Source: Armatimonadota bacterium (GTDB taxonomy: Bacteria; Armatimonadota; UBA5829; DTLH01). Taken from it: DNA of 42,997 bases. Position 1 is the stretch's first letter. The number at the start of each line of letters is the position of its first letter. Of this stretch, positions 1 to 7,184 are shown piece by piece. The notes under the pieces were generated by a model. The model saw only the letters and a program-made list of their open reading frames with translations, made no database searches and had not been told where the DNA came from. Both the position numbers and the translations under genes were made by a program. The DNA lies in assembly GCA_016190935.1 (NCBI GenBank), contig JACPPP010000211.1:1-42997 (forward strand). The letters run 5' to 3'.

Positions 1-180
1 CCCCCTCTCCCTCTCCTCCGGCGCCTTGTCTATCGTATCATACGGCCTCTCCTTCGCTAACCCCTGCTTCGCTAATACATGCGTTATCACCGACGTTAAC
101 GTCGTCTTGCCATGATCCACATGCCCTATCGTCCCAATGTTTACGTGCGGCTTCGTCCTCTCAAACCGCTGCTTTGCCAT
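1..180 (-). CDS. tuf: Elongation factor Tu, N-terminal part (runs off the window edge)
   Basis: Minus-strand translation from ATG at 180: [58 protein letters not shown]; canonical EF-Tu start with the GHVDHGKT P-loop. Confidence 0.97.
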   Translation of the reverse strand, partial: MAKQRFERTKPHVNIGTIGHVDHGKTTLTSVITHVLAKQGLAKERPYDTIDKAPEERERG

Positions 181-251
181 CTTAATTCCTCCAGTTATGA
201 GTTCTGAATGCTGAGTTACAAGTCCTTTGAATCGTTAATAGTTTACCACAT

Positions 252-295
252 AGAGTTATTTCAGAACGTCCGCAGGGACGTTCTGAAATAACTCT
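252..295. repeat. Perfect 20-bp inverted repeat with 4-nt loop between tRNA-Thr(GGU) and tuf
   Basis: AGAGTTATTTCAGAACGTCC (252-271) / GCAG / GGACGTTCTGAAATAACTCT (276-295); arms are exact reverse complements. Confidence 0.95.
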
Positions 296-298
296 TGG

Positions 299-370
299 AG
301 CCCACGATGGGATTCGGACCCATGACCTCCTCTTTACCAAAGAGGTGCGCTACCCCTGCGCTACGTGGGC
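299..370 (-). tRNA. tRNA-Thr (anticodon GGU)
   Basis: Minus strand GCCCACGTAGCGCAGGGGTAGCGCACCTCTTTGGTAAAGAGGAGGTCATGGGTCCGAATCCCATCGTGGGCT; cloverleaf, anticodon loop CTTTGGTAAAG, T-loop GTCCGAATC. Confidence 0.95.
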
Positions 371-436
371 GTATTAGAGGTTGGAGGTTTGAAGTTAGAC
401 ATCCAGCCTCTAACTTCTAACCTCTAACTTCTAGTC
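371..436. repeat. Heptad repeat, TTAGAGG/CTCTAAC word, as inverted pair
   Basis: TTAGAGG TTGGAGG TTTGAAG TTAGACA ... CTCTAAC TTCTAAC CTCTAAC TTCTAGT; 7-nt period, arms complementary. Confidence 0.85.
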
Positions 437-521
<85 letters not shown>

Positions 522-523
522 GT

Positions 524-640
524 GTTTAGAGGTTAGAAGTTAGATGTTAGAAGTAAGAGACTAAGCGCCTAGGTTGTGGGTGTGGTCTCCGCCAGGCCGA
601 TACCATCTTACCTCTAACTTCTAACCTCTAACCTCTAGAC
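524..640. repeat. Heptad repeat, TTAGARG word, inverted pair flanking a ~50-nt centre
   Basis: 524-557 TTAGAGG TTAGAAG TTAGATG TTAGAAG and 607-638 ATCTTAC CTCTAAC TTCTAAC CTCTAAC CTCTAG. Confidence 0.85.
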
Positions 641-716
641 TGGAGCCGACGATGGGACTCGAACCCGCAACCTGAGGTTTACAAAACCCCTGCTCTGCCA
701 ATTGAGCTACGTCGGC
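641..716 (-). tRNA. tRNA-Thr (anticodon UGU)
   Basis: Minus strand GCCGACGTAGCTCAATTGGCAGAGCAGGGGTTTTGTAAACCTCAGGTTGCGGGTTCGAGTCCCATCGTCGGCTCCA; anticodon loop TTTGTAA. Confidence 0.95.
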
Positions 717-767
717 ATATCCCTCCGGCACACTCAACTGAGCCTTACCGTCCCTGCCTGACTAACA

Positions 768-797
768 GAACCGGACGGGATAACTCCCGTCCGGTTC
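768..797. other. Perfect 13-bp hairpin (4-nt loop) at the predicted 5' end of the tRNA-tuf transcript
   Basis: GAACCGGACGGGA / TAAC / TCCCGTCCGGTTC; lies 8 nt downstream of the -10 box on the minus strand. Confidence 0.9.
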
Positions 798-804
798 ATT
801 CATA

Positions 805-833
805 ATTATAAGGGCATCACCCGCGATTGTCAA
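805..833 (-). promoter_or_regulatory. Consensus sigma70 promoter of the tRNA-tuf operon
   Basis: Minus strand TTGACA - ATCGCGGGTGATGCCCT (17 nt) - TATAAT; both hexamers match consensus. Confidence 0.92.
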
Positions 834-875
834 GTCAATTCCCTTCTCATTTCCCGCCGGGGTTGTGGAACAATA

Positions 876-1172
876 TTGGTGAGAGGCGAGCAGCGGGAAA
901 GGAGACCAAGGTATATGGCGGCTATGGGTATACCTGAAGTCCAGGAGAATCGAGCAGTCCGGCTCACAAAACGCGAACTTGAGGTCCTTTCACTCGTGGT
1001 GGAGGGACGCTCCAGCAAAGACGTTGCTGACGCGCTCTACGTGAGCAAGAGGACTGTAGATTTTCATTTGGCCAACATATATGACAAGCTACAGGTGTCG
1101 AATCGTGTGCAGGCTTTCCGGCGCGCTACCCGGCTTGGATTGATCTCGCTCGATAGCACACTTGGTAGATGA
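876..1172 (+). CDS. Single-domain LuxR-type HTH regulator (start may be 915)
   Basis: LTKRELEVLSLVVEGRSSKDVADALYVSKRTVDFHLANIYDKLQVSNRVQAFRRATRLGLI = LuxR/GerE HTH. Confidence 0.9.
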   Translation: MVRGEQRERRPRYMAAMGIPEVQENRAVRLTKRELEVLSLVVEGRSSKDVADALYVSKRTVDFHLANIYDKLQVSNRVQAFRRATRLGLISLDSTLGR

Positions 1173-1195
1173 CCAGCCTGATCCGCGATCACTCG

Positions 1196-1240
1196 AACCA
1201 ACACAGCCGCGCTTATCAAGCGCGGCTGTGTTGGTTTTTA
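1196..1240 (+). terminator. Strong intrinsic terminator
   Basis: AACCAACACAGCCGCGCTT ATC AAGCGCGGCTGTGTTGGTT followed by TTTA; perfect 19-bp stem. Confidence 0.93.
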
Positions 1241-1372
1241 TTCTATTCATGCTACATTACGGCTTTATTACGGCTTTTTGGGGTGCCCTATCTCGCGTTG
1301 GCCGATCAAACTCACAACTCATAACTCACAAATGCTCTTGCCCGAACTATCCGCGGCCTGTACAATTGCAGT

Positions 1373-2563
1373 ATGTCAAGATGTCTTTTCCTGCTGCTTG
1401 CGCTGCCCGCTCTCCAGCTCACAGGCTGCCGACCGGCCGGTGAACTGCACGCGTGGCTGCAATACCACAATATCAAGTGGAGGCTCGTCAAGACTGTAAT
1501 GACGATGTCGGTCGGGGATGGAAGTGTCGACTTGCGACGTGCGATGAAAGAAGAGACCTACGCAGGAAGCGTCACCTCTGGCAGGGTAACGGTCGAGTAC
1601 CCCGCAGGATTGTCCAGTATTGCAGAAGATTTAGCCAAAAAGTTTGACACTTTCTATCCGGTGGTAAAAGAACAACTCGGCATAAACTGGAGCTTTGATC
1701 TCGTGCTCAAGCTCGTTCAAGTCGATCCCGAAGCCTCCGGTTTCCGCTATTCAATCAAGCTCAGCCGGGACCGGCGGTTGGTCTTTCCCATGCCGGTTAT
1801 AAGAGAAAGACCCGTAAGCTACTGGGCTCCAATCGTTGCGCACGAGGTCACCGAGGCGAGCATGATCGCACCGAAGGCGCGTAACGGGCTTGTATTGGAC
1901 GACATCTTTTCCGGCTCGTTCTGCCTGCCGACCGGCACAAGGTGGTTTCGGGATGGCGTATCGGACTACGCCGCGCATCTTTTTCACGGGAAACCTCCCG
2001 CACGAGTATACGAGGAGTTGAACCGAGTCGGGGATATGTTGACCTCTTGGTCCAATTGCAAACATCAGCCTGACTGGTACGACGCGGCATGCGGACTCGT
2101 CTTTGAGATAAAAAACAGATTCGGCGAAGACGCCATTGCGACAATGATAAGCGAACTGTCACACGACTCTGCTCCAGACGGCCTCGGCCTTGCCAGGGCC
2201 TTCAGACGGACAACAGGGCTCGATCTTGACGAATTCCTGAAGTCCTACCAAACGCCATGGGCCGGATGGACAGTCCGCGATGAGACAGTGGATGGCAAGA
2301 ATTGCGTGAAGATAGTTGCGATCTATCCTGCTACGCCTGCAAAGAGGCGGGGTGTCGCGGCTGGGGATATTGTCGCGAGCTTTGCGGGAAAGCCCGTTAC
2401 CTCAGCCGCTGAATTGGCGCACTCGCTAGCCAGGCAGAGGCCGTGGGAGATGGCGCCGGTCGAGGTCTGCCGAGGCGGCAAGCTGATTCCGATGCGGCTC
2501 AAATTGATACCGATGCCTCCGGACATCCGGCTGTTCCTCAGACTTTCTCAAGTGGGCTCGTGA
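1373..2563 (+). CDS. Lipoprotein with metallopeptidase-like domain (HEVTE) and C-terminal PDZ domain
   Basis: N-terminus MSRCLFLLLALPALQLTGC fits a lipobox; VAHEVTEASM and WFRDGVSDYAAH resemble gluzincin motifs; C-term GVAAGDIVASFAGKPVTSAAELAHSL is PDZ-like. Confidence 0.6.
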   Translation: MSRCLFLLLALPALQLTGCRPAGELHAWLQYHNIKWRLVKTVMTMSVGDGSVDLRRAMKEETYAGSVTSGRVTVEYPAGLSSIAEDLAKKFDTFYPVVKEQLGINWSFDLVLKLVQVDPEASGFRYSIKLSRDRRLVFPMPVIRERPVSYWAPIVAHEVTEASMIAPKARNGLVLDDIFSGSFCLPTGTRWFRDGVSDYAAHLFHGKPPARVYEELNRVGDMLTSWSNCKHQPDWYDAACGLVFEIKNRFGEDAIATMISELSHDSAPDGLGLARAFRRTTGLDLDEFLKSYQTPWAGWTVRDETVDGKNCVKIVAIYPATPAKRRGVAAGDIVASFAGKPVTSAAELAHSLARQRPWEMAPVEVCRGGKLIPMRLKLIPMPPDIRLFLRLSQVGS

Positions 2564-2704
2564 AAAGATCCGCCAAGGCTTGCGTATTCGTTTAGCCCTC
2601 ATCTTAGCAGGGGTACATCCACCATGGTGAGCACCGCTTTGCTGGCCACGGCGGTTTTTCGATTGAACAATGGCAAGATGCGAGCGCAAGGAGGCTTAAA
2701 GCTA

Positions 2705-3646
2705 ATGAACCGCGCAATAACTGTCACCGGCCTGGTAATCGTTTGCCTGGCCGCTATGTTTGTCGGACCTGTCACAGCCGGTGATTCTGCTCCCACTGCG
2801 TCCGAAGATGAAATGTTGGTCGTGACCGGGATCGTGACCGCTAGATACGGCAGCACAGTTACCTTGAAAACAGACGCGGACACGGTATATACGGTCGATA
2901 CAGATAACGCAGAAGTGATGCTGGACCGGTTTCCGGGGAACAGTATGAGCCTCAGAGTAGGCGATCGTATGCAAGTCCACGCAAAGCAGTTGGAGCCGAA
3001 AAGGCTTCAGGCTTCGCTAATCCAGGTATTCCTTTCCGAAGCGGAGGCGGCTGCGACTCATGCTGCGCCTGCTGGCGCCGGCGCTGGTCCGGCGGAGGGC
3101 GACGGTGATGTTCGTCTTCCTTCCATCGGGGACTCGCTTGGCGCCTGGCGAAGCAGGGGGTTTGTAGTCGATACCAATTACTCCGACAGGCTGGTCACTA
3201 TCGTGACATCGAAGGGACCGTTTGTCATAGACACCAGGATCGCTACTATCGTGGAGGCCGGCAAAAGCGTACCACTCGCGCGCTTGGGCCAGGGTGATGC
3301 GGTAAGAGTCTGGGGCGAAGTTGTGGGGCTGAACAAGATCAAGGCTGATAGGATCGAGATCATAAGAGAAAATGCAAAGCAGGACTCCGCTTTGCCGCTT
3401 AAATCAGTAGCTGTGAATGGGCGGATAACGTTCATAGACTATCCATCGTTTACTTTCAGATTGAGCACAAGCTCGGGAGACCTGAAGTTCCTGGCAGACG
3501 AAAACACGTTCATCCACTTCAGAGCCGAGCGGAAGGCGTTCCAGAACCTGGCCATCGGACAGGTAGTGAAGGTCTCTGCAATCGGCAGTCTGAACAGTGG
3601 ATATGTAGCAAGTGAGATATTGGTAATCGGCGCACCGAGAAACTGA
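2705..3646 (+). CDS. Secreted protein with repeated OB/DUF5666-like beta segments
   Basis: Signal peptide MNRAITVTGLVIVCLAAMFVGPVTAG from internal ATG 2705; repeated VTGIVTARYGSTVTLKTDADTVYTVDTD-like segments. Confidence 0.55.
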   Translation: MNRAITVTGLVIVCLAAMFVGPVTAGDSAPTASEDEMLVVTGIVTARYGSTVTLKTDADTVYTVDTDNAEVMLDRFPGNSMSLRVGDRMQVHAKQLEPKRLQASLIQVFLSEAEAAATHAAPAGAGAGPAEGDGDVRLPSIGDSLGAWRSRGFVVDTNYSDRLVTIVTSKGPFVIDTRIATIVEAGKSVPLARLGQGDAVRVWGEVVGLNKIKADRIEIIRENAKQDSALPLKSVAVNGRITFIDYPSFTFRLSTSSGDLKFLADENTFIHFRAERKAFQNLAIGQVVKVSAIGSLNSGYVASEILVIGAPRN

Positions 3647-3692
3647 CAGGTAAAACGTCCGACAGCAGATGAGCGGGGACGGGCAACACCGA

Positions 3693-3720
3693 TGGGCAGG
3701 GACATCCCTGTCCCTGCCCA
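3693..3720. terminator. Perfect 12-bp hairpin between convergent genes (possible bidirectional terminator)
   Basis: TGGGCAGGGACA TCCC TGTCCCTGCCCA; immediately followed by GGACTT CC AAGTCC (3730-3743). Confidence 0.6.
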
Positions 3721-3747
3721 AGTTTCCCAGGACTTCCAAGTCCCGCA

Positions 3748-4293
3748 TCAGCGCCTCCTTCTCCTCATCACTACTTCCCCAAGCCCTGAGGCTGCAAGGC
3801 CGAGGGCGAGGAGGGAGGAGGGTTCGGGGATGTTGGGATCCGGTACAGGCAGAGGAGCATCTGCAAACCCCCAGTCACTGTTACCATTTACATCAACGAC
3901 ATAGTACCAATTCCAAGCGCCCATGCCGACGCGATCCTCGCGCGCATAGTCAGTCGGTACGTCTGCGAGAGTAGTAAACCGAACAGGACTTGCAGCAAAT
4001 ATCAATACCAGTTCTTCGTTTGCATAATTCAGTTCGTATTCCCAGTCATATAAATCAACATCGGCAATCGATCTGAGGCCTGCCTCACTCATACCAATTG
4101 AGATGGTCGTAACAGGGTATATCGGCTCAATGTCATTGATGAAGTAATAAGAGTAGGTCTTAACTCCATCAGCAACTGTTATGTCCCATTTTGCTCTTAA
4201 CATAGCCATTGCTGTTGCAGGCAGGAGGACAAGAAGTCCCAAGATCAGGACGATAAGCACTTTCCACCGTGTAGCAGTTTGTCGATTAAACAT
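3748..4293 (-). CDS. PEP-CTERM sorting domain protein
   Basis: Signal peptide MFNRQTATRWKVLIVLILGLLVLLPATAMA; C-term IPEPSSLLALGLAASGLGEVVMRRRRR. Confidence 0.9.
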   Translation of the reverse strand: MFNRQTATRWKVLIVLILGLLVLLPATAMAMLRAKWDITVADGVKTYSYYFINDIEPIYPVTTISIGMSEAGLRSIADVDLYDWEYELNYANEELVLIFAASPVRFTTLADVPTDYAREDRVGMGAWNWYYVVDVNGNSDWGFADAPLPVPDPNIPEPSSLLALGLAASGLGEVVMRRRRR

Positions 4294-4309
4294 TGTGTAT
4301 AACTTCTTT

Positions 4310-4978
4310 CTACTGTTTGTATATTTTATAAGCCCAGTCGTATTCGCCACTTCCGTAAAGCGGCAGCGGATCGCCGTTCCCATCCCAGTTAGGGTTGAAC
4401 GTCAAGGAATCTCCATCGTTCAGCGGGCCTACAGTCCGTGTTCCCTTGAGGAAGCCAAGGTGTGGGTCATTGGCATTGATGTCCCCAGGCCTGGTTGACC
4501 ACCTCTCTATCACATAGGTTCCCGCCTCAAGGTTTGTTATCGTGATGCTTGTGCTCGTTGGTATGTCCGTAGGTGTTGGCACATACGTCAGGTCGGGATG
4601 CTGGTCCGGCTTGCCGGCAGAGTTGTACCAGGTGCTCGTCAGGTTCTTTACATACAAGTAAGCCCGATTGATCCGATCCTGAGACCCCTTTCCCAGCATC
4701 CCATACACACCAACATCTGGATCGCTATTGGTCACTGAGATCCGAGGGCTCTGGTTCACAGGATCTGACACCGGATAGTAAGACTCCTGCGTCATCCCAC
4801 GGAAGTCTACGTCACTAAGGTAGTTGTTGAGCGGTTCGAATATGCTCCAATGGGCCGTCCCGCCATTGAAATAGCCAGGATGCCAATGACTGCCCCCAAC
4901 GGCATTGAAGATCAGTCCCCAGAACCAATCCTTGGTATGCTGCGGGAACGGTGCCTTGCGGCTGACTTTCGTCTTCGC
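4310..4978 (-). pseudogene. C-terminal fragment of a larger secreted (glycoside-hydrolase-like) protein
   Basis: Coding-like sequence extends upstream of the ORF-track ATG (4795) to an in-frame TGA at 4979-4981: ...KAPFPQHTKDWFWGLIFNAVGGSHWHPGYFNGGTAHWSIFEPLNNYLSDVDFRG-MTQESYY...; no plausible start or signal peptide. Confidence 0.6.
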
Positions 4979-5009
4979 TCAGCATCCAGTTCCCACAGCA
5001 AGGGCAGGA

Positions 5010-5543
5010 CTATCTCTTCCTTCTCCTCATCACCACTCCCCCAAGCCCTGAGGCTGCTAGGCCGAGGGCGAGGAGGGAGGAGGGTTCTGGGACGGGGACT
5101 GGGAGAATAGTATTGCCCACGTAGCCTGTGCCACCCTCGTAAGTCCAAACCCAGTTGAAGCCATACCGAGGCGCATAGTCATAGCCAGTAGGCACATCCG
5201 GGTGGGTCACGATGGTGAAATCCCCGGAACTGCCAGGCTGAATTCTGTGAGCCGAAGGGTACACCCACCACTTCACTTCGTGCGGCCCGTCCCCTCGGCC
5301 TTGTATATACGTTCGCCATTCGCTTGTGGGGCCAGACAGCGACGTGAGGGATGGCACCACTGAAGCGGGTACGAAAAGGACGAAACTGTTTATCGCCGTT
5401 GTTGGGGACGTATTCGTCAGCGTGTAGATGTAAACCACGGCTTCTGAAGACCGATTTATGGTCGTCGTAATAACGGGATATGCGGCCAGTGCAGAATGCG
5501 TTGCACACAATGCAAAAAGAACCGACAACATCAGCTTTCTCAT
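5010..5543 (-). CDS. PEP-CTERM sorting domain protein (paralog of 6572-7120)
   Basis: MRKLMLSVLFALCATHSALAAYPVITTTINRSSEAVVYIYTLTNTS...; C-term VPEPSSLLALGLAASGLGGVVMRRRKR. Confidence 0.92.
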   Translation of the reverse strand: MRKLMLSVLFALCATHSALAAYPVITTTINRSSEAVVYIYTLTNTSPTTAINSFVLFVPASVVPSLTSLSGPTSEWRTYIQGRGDGPHEVKWWVYPSAHRIQPGSSGDFTIVTHPDVPTGYDYAPRYGFNWVWTYEGGTGYVGNTILPVPVPEPSSLLALGLAASGLGGVVMRRRKR

Positions 5544-5604
5544 AGGAGACTCCTTCATCGAAATGTGAGGCACAGCGAATTGTGCTGTGCCTCTCTAACT
5601 TTGT

Positions 5605-5721
5605 CTACCGTACAGTTTTGAAAGCCAAGAGCTTCCCACCATCGGCTCTGGTAGTGACGAACACCCATCTGTTGTTGTCTTCGTCCACGTTATACGCGAT
5701 AGCGGGACTTGAGCAGATGAA
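5605..5721 (-). pseudogene. Detached C-terminal tail of PQQ-propeller protein, copy 1
   Basis: Minus translation FICSSPAIAYNVDEDNNRWVFVTTRADGGKLLAFKTVR*, matching the end of ORF 7185-9803 (FICSSPAISYNVTGNDRWVFVTTRADGGKLLAFRTDR*). Confidence 0.92.
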
Positions 5722-5724
5722 ACA

Positions 5725-5751
5725 AAGGCCGAGCATTGTGCTCCCGGCCTT
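5725..5751 (-). terminator. Hairpin terminator downstream of PEP-CTERM gene 5770-6438
   Basis: Minus AAGGCCGGGAGCACAATGCTCGGCCTTTGTTT. Confidence 0.65.
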
Positions 5752-5769
5752 CGCATTTGTATGGCCCTA

Positions 5770-6438
5770 CTAGCGCCTCGTTCGCCTCAGTGCCAGCCCT
5801 CCCAGTCCGGCAATCCCTCCGGCAAGTGCCAGAATGGAGGATGGTTCGGGAATCATTGTCAGTGTGAACTTGAAACCGTAACCGGTCAGCCCATTGGACG
5901 CAGAGTAGAAGGGAAGCACGAAGCTGGGGGGAGTTGTCCATACCGTCCATAGTTCAGGCCCTCTAGTTATCCCCTGCGGCTTCTGGATGTATTCAAGTTG
6001 CGCAAGAACTAACGGATCGCTGTATACAGGTGACTCCCACGCCAAGGAAAGATCAGAAGGCGCAGAACCCGGCACAGCCCATATATACAGCAGCCATATC
6101 TTTGTCTCACCAGGAAGCATATATGCTCGTGCATCCACGTTATAGAAACCTGTGGGACCATCCCAGCCATCTGCCACATCATGGTATGAACCGCCCGTCC
6201 AGCCGGAACTTGAGACGGTTGCCAGAGTGTCATAATGGTCGAAGCCGTCAAGGGCGCGTCCTCCGGTACCCATGCTGATGCCGAACTGTCCTGTAGACCA
6301 CGCCCCCGTTGACCAACCGCCAAGTCCAGGATATATTACTGCTTGAGCAGGACAGATTGCAGCAAGCAGCAGCGTGGCGATAAAAGTCACCCCGACTCGT
6401 AACCTTGTCTGTGTCTTACCTAGTCGTCTTGAACGCAT
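5770..6438 (-). CDS. PEP-CTERM sorting domain protein (different family from its neighbours)
   Basis: MRSRRLGKTQTRLRVGVTFIATLLLAAICPAQA signal; C-term IPEPSSILALAGGIAGLGGLALRRTRR. Confidence 0.9.
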   Translation of the reverse strand: MRSRRLGKTQTRLRVGVTFIATLLLAAICPAQAVIYPGLGGWSTGAWSTGQFGISMGTGGRALDGFDHYDTLATVSSSGWTGGSYHDVADGWDGPTGFYNVDARAYMLPGETKIWLLYIWAVPGSAPSDLSLAWESPVYSDPLVLAQLEYIQKPQGITRGPELWTVWTTPPSFVLPFYSASNGLTGYGFKFTLTMIPEPSSILALAGGIAGLGGLALRRTRR

Positions 6439-6526
6439 AGAGTTTCCCTCCATCTGATCTGGTTGTAATAAAGACCCATCGGTTGTGGTTAACATCTACA
6501 TTGTAGCCAGTAGCGGGACTTGAACA
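6416..6526 (-). pseudogene. Detached C-terminal tail of PQQ-propeller protein, copy 2 (overlaps the start of 5770-6438 in another frame)
   Basis: Minus translation CSSPATGYNVDVNHNRWVFITTRSDGGKLYAFKTTR*. Confidence 0.9.
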
Positions 6527-6530
6527 CCGA

Positions 6531-6556
6531 TGGCCGGGGAGATGACTCCCCGGCCA
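6531..6556 (-). terminator. Perfect 11-bp hairpin downstream of PEP-CTERM gene 6572-7120
   Basis: TGGCCGGGGAG ATGA CTCCCCGGCCA. Confidence 0.75.
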
Positions 6557-6571
6557 AAGTTCGGCGGATAT

Positions 6572-7120
6572 TCACCCGCCCCTGCGCCTTCTTCTCATCA
6601 TCACTCCCCCAAGCCCTGACGCTGTAAGGCCGAGGGCGAGGAGGGAGGTGGGTTCGGGGATGGGGACAGGAAGGGTAGTATTGCCTACATCTTCTTTGGA
6701 CGTTCCATCTCGGTAGCCCCAACCCCAGTTAGAACCGTTCAGGGGCGCATAATCGTAACTGGTCGCAACACCAGGCTCTGTCACCAGTGTAAAACTCCCG
6801 GAACCACCAGGCTGAAGCCTGTATTCCGCAGTCGTCGCGCGCCATCCTACGTGCCAAGAGTCCGCTACCCCAGCACGACCGTATATTGACGCCTCCCATC
6901 CTTCTGTTGAACCGGACAGGGATGTAACCATCGACACGACCGCTTCCGGTATGTAAATGAAGAAGTTGGTTACCTCTGCCGTTGCTGATGTATTCGCCAG
7001 CGTGTAGATATACGTAACAGCTCCTTGGGACTGATTGATGCTCGCAGTTACGATAGGATATACTGCCAGTGCGGGCTGCATTGCAAGAGCTAAGCACACA
7101 AAGCATAGTAATGTTTTCAT
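6572..7120 (-). CDS. PEP-CTERM sorting domain protein (paralog of 5010-5543)
   Basis: MKTLLCFVCLALAMQPALAVYPIVTASINQSQGAVTYIYTLANTS...; C-term IPEPTSLLALGLTASGLGGVMMRRRRRGG. Confidence 0.92.
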   Translation of the reverse strand: MKTLLCFVCLALAMQPALAVYPIVTASINQSQGAVTYIYTLANTSATAEVTNFFIYIPEAVVSMVTSLSGSTEGWEASIYGRAGVADSWHVGWRATTAEYRLQPGGSGSFTLVTEPGVATSYDYAPLNGSNWGWGYRDGTSKEDVGNTTLPVPIPEPTSLLALGLTASGLGGVMMRRRRRGG

Positions 7121-7184
7121 ACTACATTTCTCCTTCCGAAAGGTCTGGCACAGCGGATAGTGCCCGCTGTGCCAACAATATCTG

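Noticed and set aside
5700-6530. Integron-type gene cassettes with attC sites
   Set aside because: No integrase seen, hairpins lack attC R/L box core sites (GTTRRRY), and each unit boundary is a fragment of coding sequence.
6505-6530. tRNA T-loop-like GTTCAAGTCCCGC as an integration site
   Set aside because: It is the coding sequence for CSSPA of the PQQ tail; no cloverleaf around it.
3748-7120. Exosortase gene partner for the PEP-CTERM proteins
   Set aside because: No exosortase-like ORF seen in the window; the multi-TM proteins at 20140 and 36819 look like O-antigen ligases/polymerases.
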